Source: Salinisphaera sp. (lineage in GTDB: Bacteria > Pseudomonadota > Gammaproteobacteria > Nevskiales > Salinisphaeraceae). From it: a stretch of 64,000 bases of DNA. The position numbers were made by a program, and so were the translations under genes. Shown here piece by piece: positions 43,917 to 50,713 of this stretch. The stretch spans positions 36,986 to 100,985 of the forward strand of contig NZ_PBYA01000037.1 in the NCBI RefSeq assembly GCF_002729955.1, in the 5' to 3' direction. The notes under the pieces are model-generated. The model was not told the DNA's origin, made no database searches, and saw nothing but the letters and a program-made list of their open reading frames with translations. How positions within the stretch are numbered: the stretch's first letter is position 1; each line of letters opens with the position of its first letter.

Positions 43917-46262
43917 ATGACGCTGCGCAATATCGACGCGCTGTTTCACCCGCGCGGCGTGGTGATCTACGGCCACCCCGAAGGCGAGGCGCAATCGCAG
44001 CTGCTGCGCAATATCCAGGCCAGCGTGGGGGCCGACGACTACCGCCACGTCACCACGCGCGCGGATCTGGCCCGGCTGGACGATTTCGAAGCCCGGCTGG
44101 CGGTGATCATGGACGCCAGCTGGGGCACGGAGTCGCGTATCGACGCGCTCGGCGCACGCGGCTGCCGCGCCGTGCTTTGGGCCGCCAACCGTCGTATATC
44201 CGGCAAGGTCCTGCGCGCCGCACAGCCTTACAACCTGCGCCTTCTCGGCTCGCGAACCGCTGGCATCGTACAGACCCGCCAGGGCAACAATTTCAGCACC
44301 CTCGCCCTGGAGCCGCGTCCCGGCAAGGTGGCGCTCATCACCCAGTCGCAGTCGCTGGCGGCGGCTTCGCTGGACTGGGCGCTGGGGCGCAACATCGGCT
44401 TTTCCTGGCTCGCCTGCAGCGGCGCCGAAGCCGATATCGATATCGCCGATCTGCTCGACTATGCCGCGCTCGATCCGCGCACTCGTGCCATCGTGCTGCA
44501 GGTGGGCCAGATCCGATCGCCGCGCAAGTTCATGTCCTCGGCGCGGGCGGCTGCGCGCGTCAAGCCGGTGCTGGTGTTGCAGACCCGGCGCGCGGTCGAC
44601 GACGGACCGCTCGGGCCCGATCCCGTGCGCTCGGCCGCGTTCGCTCGTGCCGGGCTGGTGGAATGCGAAAACCTGGGCGGGCTGTTCGACGGCCTGGCGG
44701 CGATGGAGCTTTTGCCCACCGTCGGCAGCCATCGTGTCGTGGTCGTTGGCAACGGCGCCGGCGCCTGTGCGCTGGGCACCGATGCCATGTTCCGACACGC
44801 GATCGAACCGGCGCGCCTGTCCAGCGAAAGCCGCGACGCGTTGACCACAAAAGCGCCGCAGGCAGCCGACCTGGGCGTGGCCATCGACATCGGCCGCTCC
44901 GACCTCGACGATACGCTCAGCGCACTGGCGCATATCTGCCGTGACGACAACGTCGATGCCGTGCTGTTCGTACACAGTCCGATCGCGGGGCAACCGCATG
45001 AGCCCATGGTCAAGGCGATAGCCGAAGCCGAATTCTCGCACCGCATCATGACCGTGTGGCTGGGCCTGCATACGGCACTGCCGGCGCGGGCGGCCAGCGC
45101 ACAGGCACGCCTGGCCACCTTCGCCTCGGCCGACGACGCGGTACGCGCGGTACGCTATCGGGCGCGCTACCAGTTCACCCGCGAGCTGCTTACGGCCACC
45201 CCGCCGCCAGACCCGACCGTCACCGCCGACGTCGACAGCCTGCGCGAGCGTCTGACCATGCTGGCCAGCGGCGGCGTGGAATGGCTCTCCAGCGACGAGG
45301 CCAGCCATCTGCTCAGCGCCTATGGCATCGCCGGCGAAACCCCGGCCGAAACCGCCGTGCGCGTGCGTGTCCGCGTTTATCGACATGCCGAGTTCGGCAT
45401 GGTGATGAGCGTGCGCGACGAAGCGCTCGGCATCGACCCCGCCTACGGCTTCGCACCGCTGGATGCGCTGCTGGCGCGGCGCATGCTCGAAGGTGCGAGC
45501 GCCGGGCGTCTGCGCGGTACCCGTGCCGCCTTCGAGGCACTGGCCCAGGCGCTGGTGCGTCTGGGCAAGATGGTGGTCGACCTGCCGCAGCTTGCCGGCC
45601 TGGATATCCGGGTGGCGGCCGGCCCGCGTGGCCGACTGCAGGCGCCCGCCGACAGCCTGATCGAAATTACCGCGAAGCCGATCGCGGAACGCGACCGCCT
45701 GGCCATGTCGCCCTACCCGGCCCGCATGCGCCATATCGTGTCGCTACGCGGCGATACGCGCTATATCGTGCGCGCCATCCGCCCCTCCGACGAACCGCTG
45801 GTGCTGGACCTGCTGGAAAGCCTCAGCCCGGAAGAAATCCGGCTGCGCTTTTTTAACTTCATCCGTCACTTTTCGCACGATATGGCGGCGCGTATCACCC
45901 AGGTGGACTACGATCGCGAAGTCTCGCTCGTGGTCAGCCCCTACGACCGCCCGGACGCGCTGGCGGGCATGGGCACGCTGATCGCCGACCCGGACAACGT
46001 AGAGGCAGAGTTCGCCATTCTCGTGCATCGCGACCATACCGGCGTGGGCCTGGGCCGCCACCTGCTCGACTGTCTGCTACGCCAGGCCAGTGCACGCGGT
46101 ACCGAGGTCGTCTACGGTGATGTGCTGGCCCAGAATCGTCCGATGTTGCAGCTCGCGCGCAGCCTGGGCTTCAAGGTGAAACGCTCGCTCGACGACGCCA
46201 GCAGCGTGCGCGTCGAAATCCCCTCGCGCGACTACAAGAGCCCGTTGAAAGGCACGGGCTAG
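43917..46262 (+). CDS. PatZ-like protein: degenerate acyl-CoA synthetase (ADP-forming) region fused to GNAT acetyltransferase
   Basis: 781-residue fusion. The N-terminal part resembles the CoA-binding and ligase domains of ADP-forming acyl-CoA synthetases (GKVALITQSQSLAAASLDWALGRNIGFS, then LLDYAALDPRTRAIVLQV). The ATP-grasp domain is shortened: after LLSAYGIAGETPAE the usual LKI..HK nucleotide-binding stretch is missing. The last 165 residues are a GNAT domain (IRPSDEPLVLDLLESLSPEEIRLRFFNF; HTGVGLGRHLLDCLL). PatZ-type enzymes acetylate lysines, for example in acetyl-CoA synthetase. The usual family length is nearer 880-900 residues. Confidence 0.85.
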   Translation: MTLRNIDALFHPRGVVIYGHPEGEAQSQLLRNIQASVGADDYRHVTTRADLARLDDFEARLAVIMDASWGTESRIDALGARGCRAVLWAANRRISGKVLRAAQPYNLRLLGSRTAGIVQTRQGNNFSTLALEPRPGKVALITQSQSLAAASLDWALGRNIGFSWLACSGAEADIDIADLLDYAALDPRTRAIVLQVGQIRSPRKFMSSARAAARVKPVLVLQTRRAVDDGPLGPDPVRSAAFARAGLVECENLGGLFDGLAAMELLPTVGSHRVVVVGNGAGACALGTDAMFRHAIEPARLSSESRDALTTKAPQAADLGVAIDIGRSDLDDTLSALAHICRDDNVDAVLFVHSPIAGQPHEPMVKAIAEAEFSHRIMTVWLGLHTALPARAASAQARLATFASADDAVRAVRYRARYQFTRELLTATPPPDPTVTADVDSLRERLTMLASGGVEWLSSDEASHLLSAYGIAGETPAETAVRVRVRVYRHAEFGMVMSVRDEALGIDPAYGFAPLDALLARRMLEGASAGRLRGTRAAFEALAQALVRLGKMVVDLPQLAGLDIRVAAGPRGRLQAPADSLIEITAKPIAERDRLAMSPYPARMRHIVSLRGDTRYIVRAIRPSDEPLVLDLLESLSPEEIRLRFFNFIRHFSHDMAARITQVDYDREVSLVVSPYDRPDALAGMGTLIADPDNVEAEFAILVHRDHTGVGLGRHLLDCLLRQASARGTEVVYGDVLAQNRPMLQLARSLGFKVKRSLDDASSVRVEIPSRDYKSPLKGTG

Positions 46263-46389
46263 CGCAATCCCCGCATAGCTATTACCGCACCGCGCATCGA
46301 GCTGGCGACGACCTGATTACCTATAGTTCAGCCTGTCGCGTGGATATAAGACTACTCGGCCTTCGTTCGTTCTGGCGTTCGGCTTATGG

Positions 46390-46745
46390 GCGTGTCTTCG
46401 CATTAATTGACGGACAACCTGCCGCCTTAAGCGCAGCGCACCGAGTTTCGCACGTCATCATGCAGAAGGCGGGCTTCGGGCGACGCCGATGCGGCGGGGT
46501 CTATTCAAAAACCGTCCGCAGATCGACGCAGATTCACGCAGATGAAAATAAGGGCAACATCGCCAGCGCTCGCCGACAACTCAGAAACCGCTCGAAACCG
46601 GCGCCGCGAGCTATCCGGCCTGAATCTGCGTCGATCTGTGTCGATCTGCGGACACTTGCCCTATTGGTGTAGCTTTGCATTCGTTGGCGGACAAGCTTGC
46701 CGATTTAAGCGAAGCCAACCGCGTTTCATAGATAATGATGAGCGA
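46390..46745. repeat. composite intergenic repeat with inverted CAGAT arms (copy 2)
   Basis: The left arm at 46515-46543 (TCCGCAGATCGACGCAGAT start) and the right arm at 46624-46654 (ATCTGCGTCGATCTGTG start) flank about 80 bp. Outside them, 46397-46465 and 46673-46742 are degenerate direct copies of each other (both contain GCATT, then GCGGACAA- or GACGGACAA-like, then TTAAGCG). The right end runs into the start of the DUF924 gene. The same arrangement occurs at 22720-23055. Confidence 0.75.
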
Positions 46746-47332
46746 TGACGAACCCAGCAGACACACCCCGCGACGCCCAGCCGGCCGATCTTGCCAGCCC
46801 CGACGAGATCGTCGCATTCTGGTTCGACGAGCTGGCGCCGCGGGACTGGTTTCGAAAATCGACCGCGCTGGATCGCCGCATCGCCGAACGATTCGGGGCA
46901 ACACTCACAGTCGCAGCCCAGAGCGGGCTGAAACGTTGGCGCACGAGGCCGATCGGCCGCCTGGCGGAAATTCTGGTACTCGACCAGTTCTCCCGCAATA
47001 TCCATCGCGACACACCGCAGGCTTTCGCGAACGACTCGGAGGCGCTCGCGCTCGCACGTGAAGCGATTGCCGCGGGCGACGACAACGTGCTCACACGTCA
47101 GCAATGTGCCTTCCTCTATATGCCGTTCATGCACAGCGAAGCGCTGGTCGATCACGGGGTCGCCTTGCGCCTGTACAAGTCGCTTGGTCTCGCCGGCCAT
47201 CTCAAGGCCGAACGTCAGCACTACGCCATCATCGAACGCTTCGGTCGCTACCCGCATCGCAATGCGCTGCTGGGGCGGCAGAGTACCCCGGCCGAAAAGG
47301 CGTTTCTGCGCGAGCCGGGGTCCTCGTTTTAA
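46745..47332 (+). CDS. DUF924 family protein
   Basis: Soluble all-helical TPR-like protein of 195 residues in the DUF924 family. Diagnostic sequence: EIVAFWFDELAPRDWFRKS, LAEILVLDQFSRNIHRDTPQAFA, QQCAFLYMPFMHSE, FGRYPHRNALLGR. The biochemical function of the family is not established. The start lies at the right end of a composite repeat, so its leader derives from the repeat. Confidence 0.92.
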   Translation: MTNPADTPRDAQPADLASPDEIVAFWFDELAPRDWFRKSTALDRRIAERFGATLTVAAQSGLKRWRTRPIGRLAEILVLDQFSRNIHRDTPQAFANDSEALALAREAIAAGDDNVLTRQQCAFLYMPFMHSEALVDHGVALRLYKSLGLAGHLKAERQHYAIIERFGRYPHRNALLGRQSTPAEKAFLREPGSSF

Positions 47333-47420
47333 CGACCGGGCGAAGCAGCGCGCTGCGCAAAACGGGCATCCACAGTCCACTACGACAGTCGCGCGACCAC
47401 TCAATGCCGGCGACGTTTGA

Positions 47421-47580
47421 ATGCCGCCCCCGAGGAGGCGTATTCGCGGCTAACGCCGCTCACCCTGCGGGCTCTTCGCTGCGCGAAGCCGTCGAACCAT
47501 GCTTGTTTGTCCTGTCGCAGGTTCGACCATCGTTCAAAAACCATTGCAATAAACGGCGCTCCGGCCGGTTATTGCAATGG
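47421..47580. repeat. tRNA-Arg-associated tandem repeat, copy 1 (distal, degenerate)
   Basis: The most tRNA-distal unit, about 155-160 bp. The tRNA-derived end is decayed (CCCCCGAGGAGGCGTA instead of CCCCGAGCAGGAGTA), and about 20 bp of the internal CGACGATTCGG stretch is missing. It ends in a hairpin at 47541-47580 with 12-bp perfect arms (CCATTGCAATAA / TTATTGCAATGG). Confidence 0.85.
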
Positions 47581-47755
47581 TGCCCCGAGCAGGAGTATTC
47601 GCGGCTGACACCGCTCACCCTAAGGGCTCGTCGCTCACGCGACGATTCGGCTTCGCTACGCGAAGCCGTCGAACCATGCTCGTTTGTCTTGTCGCAGGTT
47701 CGACGCTTGTTCAAGACCATTTCCAAACCCGGCGGGAGGCCGGGTTTGGAAATGG
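47578..47755. repeat. tRNA-Arg-associated tandem repeat, copy 2
   Basis: A 175-bp period. The unit begins with 19 bases (47578-47596) identical to the complement of the tRNA-Arg 3' end including CCA. A GGCTTCGC-TAC-GCGAAGCC hairpin follows, then a T-arm-like GTCGCAGGTTCGAC. It closes with a hairpin at 47717-47755 with 17-bp perfect arms (CCATTTCCAAACCCGGC and complement). Confidence 0.92.
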
Positions 47756-47928
47756 TGCCCCGAGCAGGAGTATTCGCGGTTGGCGCCGCTCACCCTACGG
47801 GCTCGTCGCTGCGCGACGATTCGGCTTCGCGGCGCGAAGCCGTCGAACCATGCTTGTTTGTCTTGTCGCAGGTTCGACCCTTATTCAAGACCATTATTAA
47901 ACCCGGCACTCGCCGGGTTTAATAATGG
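47753..47928. repeat. tRNA-Arg-associated tandem repeat, copy 3 (tRNA-proximal)
   Basis: A 173-bp period, directly next to the tRNA 3' end. It starts with the 19-base tRNA 3' copy (47753-47771), contains GGCTTCGC-GGC-GCGAAGCC and the T-arm-like GTCGCAGGTTCGAC. It closes with a hairpin at 47891-47928 with 17-bp perfect arms (CCATTATTAAACCCGGC and complement). Compared with copy 2 the middle of the stem is changed on both sides so that pairing is kept. Confidence 0.92.
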
Positions 47929-48002
47929 TGCCCCGAGCAGGAGTCGAACCTGCGACCTGCCGCTTAGGAGGCGGCTGCTCTATCCTACTGAGCTACCGGG
48001 GC
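47926..48002 (-). tRNA. tRNA-Arg (anticodon CCT), CCA encoded
   Basis: A complete cloverleaf reads on the minus strand: acceptor GCCCCGG paired with the 3' CTCGGGGC, D-arm with TAGCTCAGTAGGATAGAGCA, anticodon loop CTCCTAA (anticodon CCT at 47966-47968), and T-arm GCAGGTTCGACTCCTGC. Discriminator A and a genomic CCA (47926-47928) follow. It decodes AGG. The last 19 bases of the gene are repeated in the tandem array downstream, and the CCA forms the base of the first hairpin. Confidence 0.97.
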
Positions 48003-48085
48003 ATTCGGGCGGCGTTGCGCCGCGCGCTAGATTACCGCAACACGCCGCATATCTCGACCGCGCGTCGCCACAGTGCAACCTCTCC

Positions 48086-48114
48086 TTGAACTGAGTTACG
48101 GTAACTTTCATTAT
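48086..48114 (+). promoter_or_regulatory. candidate promoter with palindromic operator, tetR gene
   Basis: The -35 TTGAAC (48086-48091) and -10 CATTAT (48109-48114) are 17 bp apart. The spacer holds a perfect 13-base palindrome AGTTACGGTAACT (48094-48106). This is the classic arrangement for repression by a TetR dimer. The tetR gene starts 100 bp downstream. A second possible promoter (TTGACT near 48153) lies closer to the gene. Confidence 0.5.
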
Positions 48115-48213
48115 CGACCTGTTGCGAACCATAACCCGACTTCGCCAGCGCATTGACTAAAGTTGTATGGCGCAGCTAGCATGCATGACTTATGAACCAC
48201 CCTCCAGATTGCC

Positions 48214-48843
48214 GTGGCTGCTAAGCAAAAGCCTTCGCTCAAGCCTACGACCGCGCGTGGCGAGGCCACCCGCCAGAAGCTTTTATCCGCCGCGGAGGAA
48301 GCCTTCGGCAACACCGGATTCTTCCGAGCCTCGATAAGCGATATTACCCGCGGCGCGGGCGTGGCCCAGGGCACCTTCTATATCTATTTCAAGAACAAGG
48401 AGGATGTGCTCGCAGAACTGGTAAGGCATATGGGACGCGAGCTGCGCCGCATGCTCAGCCATGCCATCCCCACGGGCATGGCCAGGCTCGATGCCGAACG
48501 CGAAGGAATGGCGGCGTTCATTCGTCTGGTTGCGGCTCGTCCCAATCTTTATCGAGTCGTCCAGGAATCGATGTTTGTCGACGAACAGATTTATAAGGAT
48601 TACTACACGGACTTCGCCCGCGGCTATATCAGCGCCCTGGAAAAATCGGTCGAGAAATACGAGATTCGCGACGGCGACCTGGACGTCTGGGTATGGATCC
48701 TCATGGGGACCGCGCACTTTCTCGGACTGCGCTACGGGCTGTGGGAGAACGACGGGCTGAACGAGGCGGAGCTCGATTCCGTCATGGATTTCATTCGTAA
48801 CGGAATCGCGGTGCGCCCCGACGACGCGAGTGAGGTTCGCTGA
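48214..48843 (+). CDS. TetR family transcriptional regulator
   Basis: 209-residue repressor-type protein. The N-terminal helix-turn-helix is typical of TetR: ATRQKLLSAAEEAFGNTGF, then ITRGAGVAQGTFYIYFKNKEDVLAELV (about residues 18-72). A helical ligand domain follows, with RPNLYRVVQESMFVDEQIY. The start is GTG 48214. It probably regulates itself through the palindrome upstream; other targets are not obvious because the next gene is 466 bp away with its own promoter. Confidence 0.93.
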   Translation: MAAKQKPSLKPTTARGEATRQKLLSAAEEAFGNTGFFRASISDITRGAGVAQGTFYIYFKNKEDVLAELVRHMGRELRRMLSHAIPTGMARLDAEREGMAAFIRLVAARPNLYRVVQESMFVDEQIYKDYYTDFARGYISALEKSVEKYEIRDGDLDVWVWILMGTAHFLGLRYGLWENDGLNEAELDSVMDFIRNGIAVRPDDASEVR

Positions 48844-49198
48844 ATAACCGGACGACCCGGGTCCGGGCCATGGCAGGCAGCCCTTCTAATCAGCAACCAC
48901 CGCCACCACCCAACATATACAAGCTAGCTCTAGCACTCGCATCGCCATCGATCGCACCGGGTGACCAGGCCGGTCGGTATAACCCACGTTAAAACGGGCC
49001 TGGATCTGTCGCCGACCCGCACGCGGGCTTCAACTACGGTTCGCAGCCCTCTTCACGCCGCAGCCAAATTCGGCCGATCTGGCGCGATGAACATCTCTAC
49101 GCTTTACGTCTGCATGTACCACGCACCTTTCACGAAACTATTTTTCACCGTTAATGAAAGGGTTAGCGGCGATTCTCAAAAATGTTGCACTGCATTCC
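48844..49198. other. intergenic region after tetR, no gene seen
   Basis: This AT-richer spacer contains a 94-codon frame (48961-49245) with no ribosome-binding site or recognisable feature, which I do not call. No terminator hairpin with a T-run is evident after tetR. Confidence 0.4.
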
Positions 49199-49227
49199 TT
49201 GAATATACAGCTATCTGGACATACGAT
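49199..49227 (+). promoter_or_regulatory. candidate promoter of secreted repeat protein 1
   Basis: TTGAAT (49199-49204) and TACGAT (49222-49227) are separated by exactly 17 bp in an AT-rich stretch. The start codon lies 81 bp downstream of the -10. Confidence 0.5.
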
Positions 49228-49308
49228 TACTCCATCGCTGAATAGCAATACGACTTTGGTTTAACAACGCGCTTTCCAGCGCGACAACGTCTTAACGAGG
49301 AACGCGCC

Positions 49309-49758
49309 ATGAACAACGCCATTGCCAAGACCACCCTTTCCGCGACCCTGATCGCCGGCCTGATCGGCTTCTCGTCGCTTGGCTTCGCCCAGTCGGAAGC
49401 GATCGAGGCCTATAACGCCCAGAACGCTCAGCCGCAGACCAGCGGCCAGGTGGAAACGCATCCCATGGCCGACCAGTTGGCTGCCGATCTGGATGCTTTC
49501 AATCGCCAGGACACGCAGGGCCGCGTCGTCGGCCACGACCTGCCGGCCGGCAGCGAGCAGGCAGAGGTTTCGCAGACCGCGATGCAGTTGAGCGATGCGA
49601 TCGAAAACTACAACGCTCAGGCCAGCCAGGGGTTGGTGCCGGAAACCAGCATGCCGGCCGATGCCACGCCGCATAGCTACCCGCAGACCGAGGCGCTGGC
49701 CGCCGATCTGACCCGCTACAACGAAACCGGCGGCAACCTGAACGCGCTGAGCTTCTAA
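49309..49758 (+). CDS. secreted repeat protein of unknown function (1)
   Basis: 149-residue protein with a clear signal peptide (cleavage after GFA). The mature part has imperfect repeats of the type x-ADxLAxDLxxFN: SEAIEAYNAQ, ADQLAADLDAFNRQDTQG, LSDAIENYNAQASQG, TEALAADLTRYNETGGNLN. It is acidic, Gln/Asn-rich and without cysteine. I know no family for it. Good ribosome-binding site (CGAGGAACG). It is followed by a strong terminator and a related gene. Confidence 0.8.
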   Translation: MNNAIAKTTLSATLIAGLIGFSSLGFAQSEAIEAYNAQNAQPQTSGQVETHPMADQLAADLDAFNRQDTQGRVVGHDLPAGSEQAEVSQTAMQLSDAIENYNAQASQGLVPETSMPADATPHSYPQTEALAADLTRYNETGGNLNALSF

Positions 49759-49797
49759 CCCGGGCCTATGCCCGCAAGGCGGGCATCTGCCAGCAAG

Positions 49798-49834
49798 AAA
49801 GCCGGAAGCAAGTCCATTGCTTCCGGCTTTTTTT
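49798..49834 (+). terminator. rho-independent terminator after secreted repeat protein 1
   Basis: Hairpin arms AAAGCCGGAAGCAA and TTGCTTCCGGCTTT enclose a GTCCA loop, followed by a run of T. A textbook intrinsic terminator 40 bp after the stop codon. Confidence 0.95.
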
Positions 49835-49848
49835 GTGGCCGATATGGG

Positions 49849-49854
49849 TATAAT
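49849..49854 (+). promoter_or_regulatory. consensus -10 element of secreted repeat protein 2
   Basis: A perfect TATAAT lies just after the terminator. The upstream terminator arm and T-run (about 49826-49832) would supply a weak -35, so an activator may be needed. It predicts a leader of about 105 nt that contains a small GGCGG/CCGCC hairpin before the AGGAGA ribosome-binding site. Confidence 0.5.
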
Positions 49855-49966
49855 CGAGTACGCGCTTATTTCGAATTCAACGGCACAGTACAGAAAACCG
49901 CCGTACACGAGCGTGAAGCATAATAAAGGCGGCCCTAGAACCCGCCGACCATCCAGGAGAAAGCAA

Positions 49967-50536
49967 ATGCACAGACCGGGAAAAACACGTTACGCACTGC
50001 TCTGCGGGTTCGCTCTCGCCGGCGCGGCGGGCAGCTTTGGCGTTGCCCATGCGCAACAGGACATGAACAACGAAACGTCGCGTGCACAGGAATTGTCACA
50101 GGACATCGAAAAATTCAATAAGAACCACGCTTCGTTGAAAGAAGAGAGTGCTGCTAGTGCCGGCACGCCGACCGCCCATATCGACGCTGACGGGAATCCG
50201 ACCCAGCCTATGCCGGCGGATCACGAACGAGCCGACGAACTGGCAAATGAAGTTCGCGGCTTCAATCGTAGCGGCGGCTCGCTGAACAGCGACAATGCCG
50301 CTAAAAATGCCAGCCAGACCCCGGACGGCCTGCCGGCCGAGCACCCGCGCGCCGACGAACTCGCGAACGAAGTACGAGACTTCAATCGCAGCGGCGGCTC
50401 ACTCAACAGCAACAGCGCGGCCGACAGCCAGGTCAACGACGACCTGCCTGCTTCGCAGCACGAGCACGGCGGCGCAAGCCCCACGGCACAAGAGCTCGAC
50501 GAAGAAGTGACCGAACACAACAACAACGAGAACTAG
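49967..50536 (+). CDS. secreted repeat protein of unknown function (2), paralogue of the preceding gene
   Basis: 189-residue protein with a signal peptide (cleavage after VAHA). The mature part has two near-identical units, HERADELANEVRGFNRSGG and HPRADELANEVRDFNRSGG. Degenerate copies occur before (SRAQELSQDIEKFNKNHASL) and after (SPTAQELDEEVTEHNN). The same ADELAxxVxxFN core occurs in the previous gene. Start ATG 49967 follows AGGAGA; a longer frame from 49817 would hide the signal peptide. It has its own -10 and terminator. Confidence 0.8.
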   Translation: MHRPGKTRYALLCGFALAGAAGSFGVAHAQQDMNNETSRAQELSQDIEKFNKNHASLKEESAASAGTPTAHIDADGNPTQPMPADHERADELANEVRGFNRSGGSLNSDNAAKNASQTPDGLPAEHPRADELANEVRDFNRSGGSLNSNSAADSQVNDDLPASQHEHGGASPTAQELDEEVTEHNNNEN

Positions 50537-50570
50537 TCCACCCACCCGAAACGGGATCGGAGGATTCAAG

Positions 50571-50604
50571 GCGCCGGAAAGCGAAAGCCTTCCGGCGCTT
50601 TTTT
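50571..50604 (+). terminator. rho-independent terminator after secreted repeat protein 2
   Basis: Arms GCGCCGGAA (50571-50579) and TTCCGGCGC (50590-50598) are followed by TTTTTT. It lies 35 bp after the stop. Confidence 0.92.
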
Positions 50605-50663
50605 ATGCGACCCCCCGCGTTGAGAAAACCCACTCGGGCCGCGGTCGGCCCGTGCCGGGTCCC

Positions 50664-50692
50664 AAACAAAAACGCCGGCGCGAGGCCGGCGT
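50664..50692 (-). terminator. rho-independent terminator of the lipoprotein gene
   Basis: On the minus strand the hairpin ACGCCGGC/GCCGGCGT (50672-50692) is followed by a T-rich run (complement of AAACAAAAA at 50664-50672). It lies about 20 bp beyond the stop of the lipoprotein gene. Confidence 0.88.
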
Positions 50693-50713
50693 CTTGCTGA
50701 AGTCAGCGCAAAC

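Noticed and set aside
47421..48002. Prophage or genomic island attachment site at tRNA-Arg
   Set aside because: The 19-base tRNA copies are only about 175 bp apart with no integrase or cargo genes between them, so a present island is not supported.
47104..48094. Long open frames through the tRNA-Arg repeat array
   Set aside because: They repeat with the array, lack ribosome-binding sites and run across hairpins and the tRNA gene. They arise from the repeats rather than from coding selection.
48961..49245. 94-codon frame between tetR and secreted repeat protein 1
   Set aside because: No ribosome-binding site, no domain, and it overlaps the candidate promoter of the next gene.
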